Shown in pieces: positions 1-10,845 of a stretch of 64,000 nt of DNA. Every line of letters starts with the position of its first letter. Position 1 is the first letter of the stretch. A program made the position numbers and the translations under genes. The notes beneath the pieces are model-generated. The model was given only the letters and a program-made list of their open reading frames with translations. It made no database searches and had not been told where the DNA came from. The stretch lies in assembly GCF_040054535.1 (NCBI RefSeq), contig NC_090784.1:13555501-13619500 (forward strand), read 5' to 3'. The stretch is from Antennarius striatus. Lineage: Eukaryota; Chordata; Actinopteri; Lophiiformes; Antennariidae.

Positions 1-3000
1 CCCCCCAAATGAAACATAACACCGTATTTTTGTTTTATATGCCAGCACGTCCATCGTTGGGGATGCGTGATGTGCGTGCTTCGATGCCGTTACCCCTAAG
101 GGCAGAAAATGTTATCCATTGTGACCCATACTATTTGATATCAAACAGTGGGTTTATTTATTTCATTTGTAATTTGCAATTTTGAACCAAGCGTCTCTGC
201 CTCGTTACACAAACAAAACTGATAGTTGTGTGAATATTTGAACATGTTCCAATGCTGCCCCTGCTTGCAAGGAATGTGTTTGTACGACCGCGCTCTCATC
301 AGATCGGTTGTTGAATGGCAATTTTCAATCCTTAGCCCTAACTCATGCCTGCGTCAGCCCATGAGACAGTGACATGACATCATTAGAGTAAATAAAAAGG
401 ACGGGGTTCGGGACGCCATCGCACTCATTACTCACCTATGCTGTTGTGTCTATTTTCTGATGCAGTTTAATCCAAATACTCTACATATGTTGGATATTAA
501 ACAAACAGCCATTAGAAAATAAAGGAATTTATGACAACCTGTAAAAGAAAGTATGCTGAATACGTGCATCAAAAAAATGTGTAAAATCGAGTTCAGGTGG
601 CTTTTTATCGACCACCAGGCCTTGAAAACAACTTGAATGGCCTGCCATAATCTAATAAGGGTCCTGATGCCTTCCTTATACCGTACATCCTGAGAGGCTC
701 CCAGGAATTCCGCTTTGATTGCTGCACATCCTCCCAGTTGCTCCAGTAACTTGGCCATAAAACGCGGATTCGTCTGGAGCATTTGGAGAGTAGTGCAATA
801 AAGCGTCTGAGACCAAGGTTATTAACTGTGACTAAGGGGTAGAAAACCAGCGGCTGGGACCATTGAAAACTTGGGTCCTCGGACCTTCCCAGCGTCATTT
901 GTTTCAGCATCTTACCTTGGTAGGAATATTCTGCCATCACTGTTGGTGTCGCATCCTCGGTCTGCTGCATTCGGCCACTGGGTGGCGCTGCTCAGATCAA
1001 TGTCATTGCCGAGAATTTAGATATAAAAGAAGTTGCCGCTGCGAAAGACGTCATCACCCCAGGATTTCAGGTAGGCACAAAAACTGATGTCTTCGGGGAT
1101 TTAAATGTGATTTGAGACAGTGGGGTTTAAATTTCCTTTATTTTTAAAGAGTTAATTCCGATTTATCGTGATCTGGAAATTTGACCTATTAACAAGGTGT
1201 TTTTCCCCCCAAATACATCTCGTGATCAGGGAAGACGTAAAGTTACCAACAGTAAATTGTAACTTCAAGAAAAAACACTTGTTTCTTTGAGCATCAAATT
1301 AAATTGAAGTTCTCAGGTTGCGCAGTCGTTAGGCCTCGAGTGACTAATGCGCCCTGAGAAATATGATCACAAGGGCCTTCATTCCAAATAATTTGTGGCT
1401 CAGTAACTTTTATAATCCGCACCCACCATTAAAAGTGAATTATTCTACATTTTGTAAAATCAGAACTGATTTACGTTGTTTAGAAATTTTACTATATCAG
1501 CTATTATATAAACGTATGCACACATTAGGAAAAAAAAAGACTGGATAATGTCTCCTGTTGTCATTAAGTTGCCGTTTGTTGTAACGTGAGCGTGTCCTGC
1601 GCGTCATTATGAGTGACTGTCAGTCCACACTGACTGACGGCGACCCCCCCCCCCACACACACAAACACACACACATTTTGACTCAAATTTTCACGACTTT
1701 GCTCGCATTTCTTTCACGAATTGACTCGGTGGATTCAAAAGTTCCATTTAAATAATATAGGGACAACTTGCCGACATTGTATTCTGATTATTGCAGCAAA
1801 TATCAAAGAGGATAAATGTTTATTATCACTCACTGGAGGTAGACGGAAGCAGGTCTGACGCCATGTAAAATGGCTGTACATAAACTGTAGCTCTCATTCT
1901 AGACTTTATGGCTCCAGGCTTATAGGAAAATGGAGATGGATGTTATATCTCAATGTAAACCCATCTTTGGAGACATTTTATGCTGAACTAAATCTGCAGG
2001 TCTGTGTTATAAACTCGTTTATAACGCTTGCTATATTCCTGAGTTTATAAATATTTTAACTATTTTAACCCGGGAAAACAATTTGTGTTTTGGAGGAGGT
2101 TGTTCCTTTTGCAGCACGAACCACATGATATCAGAGGATTTTATTTACGTGTATAACGGGGTAGTTTTACGTAATGGGCCAAATCCAACTTGTTTATATA
2201 AATTTAAAAATAAAAAGCTATAATTAAACATCGGTCGCTCTTAAGCCATTCATGAACTTCCCTGGACTGCTGCCATATTTTTGTTGGTTTTTAGTTGCGC
2301 GTAGTTGTTGGTGTTAATATTTTCTCCTTACCTCAAACTCCGACGCCTGGCCCTGCAGTCTCCAAAATGTCACGAAAAGGACAAATACTATAATCGGAAA
2401 TAGTTTTCAACTGATTAAAAAAAATTAGATTTTAAAATAATATTTGGTTGCTGAATAAAATTAGAAATAAGAGGCGATGATTCGAACAAAAATAAAATTA
2501 TACATATTTTTTTGAATAATCGTGACAATAAAAATTCTAAAATATTATTTGCCATCTGTACCTTAGGGAGATAATAAGTAAATTCCTTATCGACGAACAG
2601 TCTTGCAGTATGTCTAATATGAAAAGCAAATATTGAGAATGAATGGAGTTCCAGGGCATTGTTCACCTTGATTTCAACGTGCCTGCATGCGTGTCACCTC
2701 TCTGAACACTCAACAGAACATTTGCAGGAAATTTTGTCTACACGCGATCACAACATGTACCCAAACAAATTCACACCACAGTCTGACAAATACCAGGACT
2801 CTGGAACAAGGTTTGTCTCACATGTTTGTCGAAGGCTTTGACCAACATAACCCGTTTTGATTTTGGTCTGTCCCTGTTTTATTAAAGAAAAAGAAAAAAA
2901 AATAGAACAATCGAAGCACAAAAAGAAGAATGAAAAGTCTCTCTGAGAAAGAGTCACGCAGGACCTTTTATATTTTTTTAATGTACCCTGTGCTTCTCAG

Positions 3001-3381
3001 AGGCACCTCTAGAACCCTTCATTTTTACAGTGCTGTAAAAGTGGCCATAAAGCTATGCATTGTGAATAATTGTTAGACAGCTATCAACAACTGAGTCTCC
3101 AAACAGGGCTTATTGTTGAAACTGAACAAGCAGCTACGGCTCCAGTGAAGATCGAGTTTTGTTGGCTCTTATATTAATTTTTTTAAATAAAGATTTTAAC
3201 TAAAAATCCTCTGATGCACCAATTTCCCCTCGTAGTTTTCTTTTTTACTTATCTTAAAGCAAAATATACGACACAGTGGAGCTGTGGGAGGAGTCTGCGG
3301 TCGCCTGGTGTTTTAATTGGCTACAGGCTACAGTGAGAAGCGTAAGTATCGGTAATTATTCAGCAATGTTTTGCACAAGAA
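1..3381. other. Spacer 5' of hoxa10b (presumed hoxa11b-hoxa10b interval)
   Basis: No Hox exon is recognisable here. By known HoxAb order the left edge should lie between hoxa11b and hoxa10b. The stretch at about 595-1080 is richer in CpG and less AT-rich than its surroundings, and is open in two minus-strand frames; it is treated as a finding. A TATAAAAG at 1022-1029 is followed by a splice-donor-like GTAGGC at 1071. The rest is AT-rich single-copy-looking DNA with a short CA tract near 1655-1675. Confidence 0.5.
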
Positions 3382-5187
3382 ATGTCAGCCAGAAAGGGCT
3401 ATCTTCATCCTCCGTCAAATTATCCCACAACGATGACATGCCCCAACAATCAAGCTGGAAATTCTTTTTTCGTGGACTCATTAATTAACGTGAGAGCCGA
3501 CAGTGGTCCGTATTACCAAAGTAACGGGGTTTATTTGCCATCAGCGTCGGAATATTCGTATGGACTATCCGGCAGCTCGTGTTTCCCAGGGATCGGTAAG
3601 CGCAACGAATCAAACGCCCAGAACGTGATCCCTTCTTCGGCTTCGTATGTTCAAGGGATGGAGACTTGGCTGGAAACGTCTAGATCCTGCAGAGTGGATC
3701 AGTCCAACAGTCAGCATATGGCTCAGTGTTCATTCTCCCCGAGTATAAAAGAGGAGAGCTCATACTGTCTTTATGAGTCAGACAAATGTCCTAAAGGAAC
3801 GACAGTAGATGACATTTCCTACTCGACCGCGCCGTGCCCGGTGACCGGCAGCACCTTACCGGTCCCGGGTTACTTCCGCCTGTCTCAGACCTACACGTCC
3901 TCCAGACTTTACCATGACGCCCAACCAAACGCCAACCACTTTACCCTGCAACGACCTTCGCGTTTGGACAGCCGGCAATCCCATTCACAGCCTGCGTCTG
4001 TGGAGCAGGAGCGACAGGAGAGCCACGAGGAGGCGCCTGTCCCCGCGCCCTGCGCTCCGGCCGGAGAGGAGGACAACCGGCTCTCCACGGAAAGCTCTTC
4101 CTCTCCTGAGTCCGCTGAGACATGCACAGTGGAATGTCAAGAAAAGACTGGGAAAGGTGAACAATCGACACACATTGTAGACGACAAACAGGACGGGTGC
4201 ATTTGTTTTAGTGTCCTTTGATATCTAACCTTAGGCGACTGCGGGGGTGACGCTTAGGTTCTACAAGAGTGTAGCTATTTAGGTCAACGCTCTGACACTC
4301 CCAGGTACGAGTTTATTTACAGGTTTTACAGGCATGAGCAGAAACAGACGATGACTTAGCCAATCAGAGTCAATCATCTGAGCTATTGCGCTTTATTAGC
4401 TAAATGCAGCTGCAATTTTAACACTGAGGTTTTGATCAATTAAATGCACATTAATCATCCCCGGGTTAATATAAATAGCTCTAACCACCTTATCTAGGAA
4501 ATACAGTGAGGCTCAGGTGTGGTTTTAATGTTTGAAGTCTGGAAAAAAAGGGGACTTGGCTCAACGCTAAGGTGGTCGAGGCTCCTTGAGGGGGGAAGTT
4601 TTTGGTAAAATCCTGGGTCCCAGCGGTCGTGTGCTTGTGCGTAAAATGTAGTCAAATTCAAGCAAAAGACAGAAATCATACGTTTTTGCGGTTTCACACC
4701 ATGTGATATTGCAGTAAAAAATTGAATCAAAAATGTGTATACCAAATTCTACTACTGTTTTTTTAAAGAATGATAATTTGACACGCCGGATATTGTTTTA
4801 TTTTTCAATAAAATTGCATTTGTCCATAATTTTCTCCAAATGGTGACATTCGCTCCAAATTTAATTTTCTAATCACACCTGTTGCCTAATATTATCTCTA
4901 ATTTTATCCTAGGAGATGGGAAAATGGAAAGTACGGCCAATTGGCTGACAGCAAAGAGCGGCCGAAAGAAGCGCTGCCCTTACACCAAGCACCAGACTCT
5001 GGAGCTGGAGAAGGAGTTTCTCTTCAACATGTACTTGACAAGAGAGCGTCGTCTGGAGATCAGCCGCAGTGTGCACCTCACTGACAGGCAAGTCAAAATC
5101 TGGTTCCAAAACAGGAGGATGAAACTGAAAAAAATGAGCCGGGAGAACAGGATCCGAGAGCTCTCCAGCAACTTCAATTTCTCGTGA
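3382..5187 (+). CDS. hoxa10b: Homeobox protein Hox-A10b (two coding exons)
   Basis: Posterior Hox transcription factor of paralog group 10, nuclear, acting in trunk, limb and urogenital patterning. Coding exons are 3382-4156 and 4913-5187, joined GT-AG in phase 1, giving 349 residues. The start is the ATG of MSARKGYL, the N-terminus characteristic of Hox10. Further group-10 signatures are the internal [10 protein letters not shown] block and VPGYFRLSQ. Exon 2 supplies the [20 protein letters not shown] segment that begins the homeodomain (about residues 276-335), helix 3 with [10 protein letters not shown], and the C-terminal FNFS typical of HOXA10. The protein is shorter than mammalian HOXA10 because the Gly/Pro/Ala-rich N-terminal expansions are absent. 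It is the first of three Hox genes on this strand. The 'b' designation rests on cluster content: hoxa9 and hoxa2 follow with no a3-a7 between. Identity as Hox10 is near certain. Confidence 0.96.
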
Positions 5188-6132
5188 GACTGTCTGCGTC
5201 TTTGGCGCCCTCCTCAATCCATGGCAGGGGCGCTTTGCAGAGCCCCCACCCCCACACCCCCCACTCCCACCCAACTGTGAAAATGTCCATGGAAAAAAAA
5301 TAACACCCTACTGCTAACTTATTGATTCCTGTTATTTTTTTTCTTCTTATTTTAGACGTTTGTTTTTATTTTGTCGTGGATATGTATGTAGGAATTGCTC
5401 CATTTGTAACGTTGAACCACTGTATTAAATCTGTTCAGAATGAATGTGAGCTTCAGGCTTGTACATGTTGTACAACATGTATTATGCCATTCAATCTGAG
5501 TAAACCATTGGACCCTGCATGCTAATCCTTTGGATACCAGTGCAGTGACATGTAGGCCTTTCTGTGACAGATAAAGAACCCATGAGGTCTGATGAATATT
5601 TGCACATTTTGCTGGTCAAATTAATAAAACCATCCCTGCAACGGTAGACTTCTTATTTTATTTGGGAACACAGAGATGTGCAGTGAATAAATCTTGCTTC
5701 TTTTTGTTCATACAGTCTGGAGGATGATGTTTCTCGTAATATCTAGATGTCTGGCGGATGTTCACACCTCGTTGCTTTTGTCCTTGACACCAGACGTCAC
5801 TCTCTGAGAAGAGGCAGCGTTTGTTTAATTGTCCCAAATCATTGAAAAAGGGGCTTCTTGTGTGCAAAATACCAAACCATTTATGACTTCAAGATAGATA
5901 TGCCTTCATTTATAATGTCCTAGTGAAGGGATTTATAGATAGTTACAAAATGTTGTAAAAAAAAAAAAATAGCGCAAAGATCAGACAGTAAAATCTGTCT
6001 GAGCGTCTTTGGCGCTGCTTCAGATTTCCAAAATTCTCACCGGTATAGGACCTGATATGGTGGGAGAGGACACAAATGTCATACCTCAACACGTTAAAAA
6101 CACATTAGTTTTGAAGAGGAGAGCGGGCTGTT
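5188..6132 (+). other. hoxa10b 3' UTR and spacer before miR-196
   Basis: The region after the hoxa10b stop starts with a C-rich stretch (about 5240-5275) and turns AT-rich. An AATAAA at 5623-5628 is the most likely polyadenylation signal, implying a 3' UTR of about 450 bases. A perfect 20-bp palindrome lies at 5462-5481. From about 5650 to 6130 no gene is visible. Confidence 0.6.
5623..5628 (+). terminator. hoxa10b polyadenylation signal
   Basis: Canonical AATAAA 436 bases after the hoxa10b stop codon, and the first such hexamer in that interval in the right orientation. Use of the site is inferred from sequence only. Confidence 0.6.
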
Positions 6133-6208
6133 GAGTGGTTTAGGTAGTCTCATGTTGTTGGGCTATTCTATTTCTCCCACAACACGAAACTGCCTTGATT
6201 ACCTCAGT
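6133..6208 (+). ncRNA. mir196b: miR-196 precursor hairpin
   Basis: Hox-embedded microRNA that represses Hox mRNAs, notably Hox8 genes. The 5p arm at 6141-6162 begins TAGGTAGT and ends CATGTTGTTGGG, as in miR-196a. The complementary 3p arm lies at about 6179-6200 (contains CACGAAACTGCCTTGAT). The arms pair over roughly 25 positions around a loop of about 14 bases, with one bulge and two A-C type mismatches. Position 9 of the mature arm is C where miR-196a has U; the opposing 3p base is A, so the pair is broken and the 5p base looks like the derived one. The seed (positions 2-8) is intact. It sits between hoxa10b and hoxa9b, the ancestral position of miR-196 in HoxA clusters. The suffix letter is uncertain, since fish miR-196 copies are named inconsistently. 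Confidence 0.88.
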
Positions 6209-7432
6209 AAAACTCGTCGCATCGTGAAAGTGAGTCACTACGAAATACTGGTCGTATTTATTCATAAGTTGGTGTCAGTGCTTCAAACCAAATGCATTAT
6301 TTATTTTATATATTTTCCCAAAAAAAGCACAATAAAGTGTTTTACCTTTTTGCGTAAAGATTTCTCTTGATTTTATGTCTTTAACTTTTATTCCAATCTT
6401 CTTATTTGAGTCCATTTAGAGATATCGACTTCTCACCATGACAACGATTTAAGACCATCTTTGCAAATGATCTAAATAACAGCAAATGAAGATGGGGGCT
6501 GGGGGAATGTCCAATAGATAGGAAAGCACAGACAAGGCCTCGGTTATGATCATTGCAGTCCGCCAGTTTCCTCGCCAAAGGAAATGCCGGATGCGTCTGC
6601 TTGCTCCAGAAAAAGGACACAAAGGCTGAGGTTTATTGGTGATATTTAGCTTAGACAGCCAGGTTGTAACCTGAAGAAAAACAACCAAATTGCCCGTGAT
6701 AAAAGGACTGTTAAATAGCACCCAAATAACCTCACCCCACTTTCCGTTTTAGGTTGCCTTCATTAGACCCACTGCCCTGCAGACATCATCAATGTGCACT
6801 TTAAAAGTTGTTCCTCCGAATGTTTTGATTTTGTAATCTCCAGTGATACTTTAAAAATCTCTACTTGTTCTATTTTCGTAAAGAAGACTTGAAAATAGTT
6901 CATATGCAAACCACAAACGGGAGACATATTTTTCTTTCCCTTTATAGAGATAATTAAATTAGTATTTTACTTTGGAGAATAATTCATCCCATTACCAGTT
7001 GTTTATGAATCTGATTTAAACGAATGGGTTGTTTTGGCTATTTTGCAAACGAAGGCACTGTTCGCCCTATCAGAAATATATATTCGTTTACACCAATTCA
7101 AGATTCCTTTACAAAACTGGGAACGTTTATTGCTTATAAAAAGCAATATTTCCCAATAAACGCGTAGGGATTTGCTATTAAAATATGGTGGGGAAAATGG
7201 TGGCCATTTACTTGAGGAGCAGGCTGATTTATTATTTATTGTTCTGTCCCACGGTCACGTGTTTGGGGCGCCCTATCCTGTCTTGGGCAAGGTTCAACAT
7301 GCTGGACGCATTGAGCCCACAGCTGGTGCAGGATAGCAGCACTTAACATGCAATGAATCTGTTTTTTCGAACCAGTTCAGGGCGTTAACGTACTATTACT
7401 TTTTTTTTTTTTTTTGTCTTTGCATTTGTGCA
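6209..7432 (+). other. Spacer and probable 5' region of hoxa9b
   Basis: No coding exon is seen. At 7226-7241 two overlapping TTTATT-type sites (GATTTATTATTTATTG) resemble Cdx or posterior Hox sites. They are followed by GGTCACGTG, which contains an E-box, near 7253-7261, and a T-rich tract just before the hoxa9b start. The interval probably holds the promoter and 5' UTR of hoxa9b, but no transcription start can be fixed from sequence. Confidence 0.4.
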
Positions 7433-8636
7433 ATGTCGACGTTGGGAACAAGTTATTACCTTGAGCCGCCTGTTCTTCCAGAGCAGGAAGATATGGCACC
7501 GAGGTTCTCATCAGCTGCAGGGGTGGAGCAGGCGATGCTCACCGAATATGGCGGACACGAGTCTTGCCCTTTACAGGCGAAATCTTCTATTTTTGGTGGA
7601 TCTTGGAATTCCGTACCGGCCCACCCTCCAACCACAGCCACTCCGACCTACATACATCACCATTACACAAGCGGGGAGAACGATGGCATGTTTACGCGCT
7701 CTTGGGCGTTGGATCCGGTCTCCGCGTCTCTGTGTTTAACAGGATTACCATCGACTGCCATGCATTATGAGATAAAACCCGAACCACTTATTGGGAGCGC
7801 TGAATGCACAACTTTGGAGACGCACGCAGCTCTTCTGTCTGACATTGGAAACGAAGCGTCTGCTGCGGAGATTCCCTCAGAAACCACATCTACGTCGAAA
7901 GCCATCGAAGAGGCTCGGTCAGCAGAGGAAATGAGGGAGATAGACGCAAGTAAGCGAACCAGTACTTACATTTTAGTCTGGACAATTTAGATGAACGACA
8001 ATAGTTTTAATGGGATTACGATACAGATATTATTTTGCGCTCCACAGTCTTGGTTTTGTGCAAAAATGAACATAAAACACAGCAGATAGTGTAAGATTCA
8101 ACCAACCAGTTTAATAATATTCAATATTTTTCTGTATAATTTTCGTCTTCGAAGTGATTGTTAGACTTTATTGTATAACTATAGAACATTTCAAAGGAAT
8201 GGGATCTGAAATTCGCTATCATTGCTTCTCAAATTCTTCAGTGCAGAAATAAAATAACCCGAAACGATTATATGAACAAACATGCAGAGAAGCAGGAGAA
8301 TCATGTCCTCCTCAAACTGAAAAGTCGGTAACTGAAGTCTGATTTAAAATTCTATTTATCTAACTGTCCTATCTCCTGGTTTTGACCCCGTTTCCAGATA
8401 ACCCATCATCCAACTGGCTTCACGCTAAGCCCACCAGAAAAAAGCGTTGTCCGTATACAAAGCATCAAATCCTCGAACTGGAAAAGGAATTTCTATTTAA
8501 CATGTACCTCCCCCGGGACCGTAGATATGAAATAGCGAGACTCCTGAGTTTGACCGAAAGACAGGTGAAAATCTGGTTTCAGAACCGCAGGATGAAGATG
8601 AAGAAAGAAAACAAAGACCGGCGGAGAGACAGTTGA
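7433..8636 (+). CDS. hoxa9b: Homeobox protein Hox-A9b (two coding exons)
   Basis: Posterior Hox transcription factor of paralog group 9, nuclear. Coding exons are 7433-7949 and 8398-8636, joined GT-AG in phase 1, giving 251 residues. Group-9 features are the N-terminal MSTLGTSYY, the [11 protein letters not shown] block (HOXA9 has QSKATVFGASW), YIHHHY, and IKPEPL near the middle. Exon 2 provides [20 protein letters not shown]; the Trp there is the Pbx-contact residue that replaces the hexapeptide in group 9. The homeodomain lies at about residues 186-245 and ends [13 protein letters not shown]. The protein is slightly shorter than human HOXA9 (272 residues) and its very C-terminus is basic (KDRRRDS). 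It lies downstream of miR-196 on the same strand as hoxa10b. Group identity is near certain and the 'b' copy is inferred from cluster content. Confidence 0.95.
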
Positions 8637-9037
8637 CTTGTTTTGGACCAATATGGTTTATGAGAGGGGCATTGGGGGAGGGATGGTGGGGGTTGGGGGG
8701 CTTGTCCTTAATATTCCTGACCTGTTACGCATATTGTTCTAAAGTTTGTGTCGTCAAAACAATGCTGGATGTGTGAATTGTAACATATCCCGTGTTTGTT
8801 GTTTGTGAGAGGACGAAATGTCTCGTCGGAATTTAGACGTGTTGTATTTTACGCACAGTGCTAGTTACTATACACAGTTTTGTTATTTGCATGTAAAGCT
8901 TGTGGACTACCTGAATGTATTTCAGCTACCTATCAGCATTGTTTAAATTATTGCTTTATGAAATATAGACGTCTTTTTAACTCACATTTAAAACACTGTG
9001 GACACGGAAATACCTCGTCTTTTCTGGTTTCATCCAA

Positions 9038-9043
9038 AATAAA
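9038..9043 (+). terminator. hoxa9b polyadenylation signal
   Basis: AATAAA about 400 bases after the hoxa9b stop, giving a 3' UTR of plausible length. Use is inferred. Confidence 0.55.
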
Positions 9044-10054
9044 GACTACAGTCTTTAGTACATGAAAAATCATGTCTCATGAATTTGTCACATTTTCACT
9101 TCCGCTCAAAACACAGCCTTTTTTAAATGAAATTCTAGCAAACATATATATTACAAATTACTAAATCTACAACTCACATAATGAATTGATGTACTTATTG
9201 ATGTACTCATCCTTAAATGTTAAGATAATTGTTTTACAGTTATATTGCTGTCTCTGAAAATAAATAGAATAGAAAAAAATCTGATATTTATTGTAGGCAA
9301 GAAAAAGAAATGAATCTTTCTGCGTATTCTGGTTTGCAGCCATTTAACATTATGGCTCAAACAACCGAAATAACTCACGGAAAACCTCCTCATTACTGAC
9401 ATTTGTTTCTTTGCTGAAAAGTTTTTGTCGACCATGCATGAATAAGTGTTTCCAATATTACCAATATTTATTTTTTTCCACTTTTACAACAGGTTATTTA
9501 TTTTTGTGTTGTTATATATTTATATTTTATATTTATGTTTGTGTATAAATATGTTTTATATTTAAACCTACATGTTCCCTGGACTTTATTTTGATTGTAA
9601 CATAACTATTGTTTTTTCGGCTACTGTCAAGGAATTTTTATTAAACAAATACGTATAAAGACAACAATGGTCGCTATCAGTTGAGCTGTGTTTGGATATC
9701 CTTGGATCCTTTCATTTACACAAAACGACCCAACAATCGTAAACATTAAGCGTAAAAAACAAATTAATGTAAATAATCCAATCTCGAAACACGTATTATG
9801 CCTTTGACTTTCAGGTTATATTAGTTGGCGCTTAATTATGGTCTGAAATTAAGTATATTCGGCTTGTTGGTATTAAATTTTCGGCCTTTGAACAGCCTGC
9901 TAGATGCCCTCTTGCAATAAACCAAAATCACAGCCTCAGCTGTTTATAAGGTGTGAAAACAGCAAAGCATGTAGAGACTCCGTGACAGGAGTAAAGCAGC
10001 ATTTCTAATGAGCCTCAGGCAAACAGTCATGTATGTGAAATTGTTTCTAGAACT

Positions 10055-10173
<119 letters not shown>

Positions 10174-10750
10174 AGTCTGGCAGATGAGTCTTCCTTAAAA
10201 CGTCTAATTACTTTATGGCCTTCTTCTAACAATTAGGCAGTCGCTTTGCGCAGACCGTTTGTTGTTTTCTCTCAGGACAGATATCGACACAACCAAATGA
10301 TTCACACCGAAAAAAAACCCCAAACTTCCAACATCCTGTGAGCATCTAAATATTTATCCCAAAACTAAAATGACCACCAGGGCTCCTTTGCCTGTGGAGG
10401 TGCTGTGCGCTCAGAGTGCTGCTGTGCTGTGGCCGCCAGCAGGTGGAGGCAGCGGTTCGTCTGGAGGAACACTGTTACCCCGGGTGACGCGTTCAGGGTG
10501 CGTCACGACACTCCCCACGCGTTCTAGACCTCGGTTAGTTGTCGACTTGTCGTGGTGAATGATCCAGTACTGCTGTGTGTTCCGTTCCATTTTATCTTCA
10601 CGTACGCCGAGGATTGCTCTTTAATTATCATTTTTAATTAAAAGTTGTTCGGGTTGGTAATCAGAGGGTTATTCTGACTTCATTTAACGCGAAGCACCCT
10701 TATTAATTTGTCTTGGAGATTCGTAGTGAAAAACACAGAAGAGTTTGCTA

Positions 10751-10756
10751 CACACG

Positions 10757-10836
<80 letters not shown>

Positions 10837-10845
10837 GAGAGAGAG
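10751..10845. repeat. (CA)n microsatellite with CG and GA ends
   Basis: CA repeat preceded by a short (CG)n run, a potential Z-DNA former, and followed by GA repeats. It lies in the hoxa9b-hoxa2b spacer. Confidence 0.95.
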
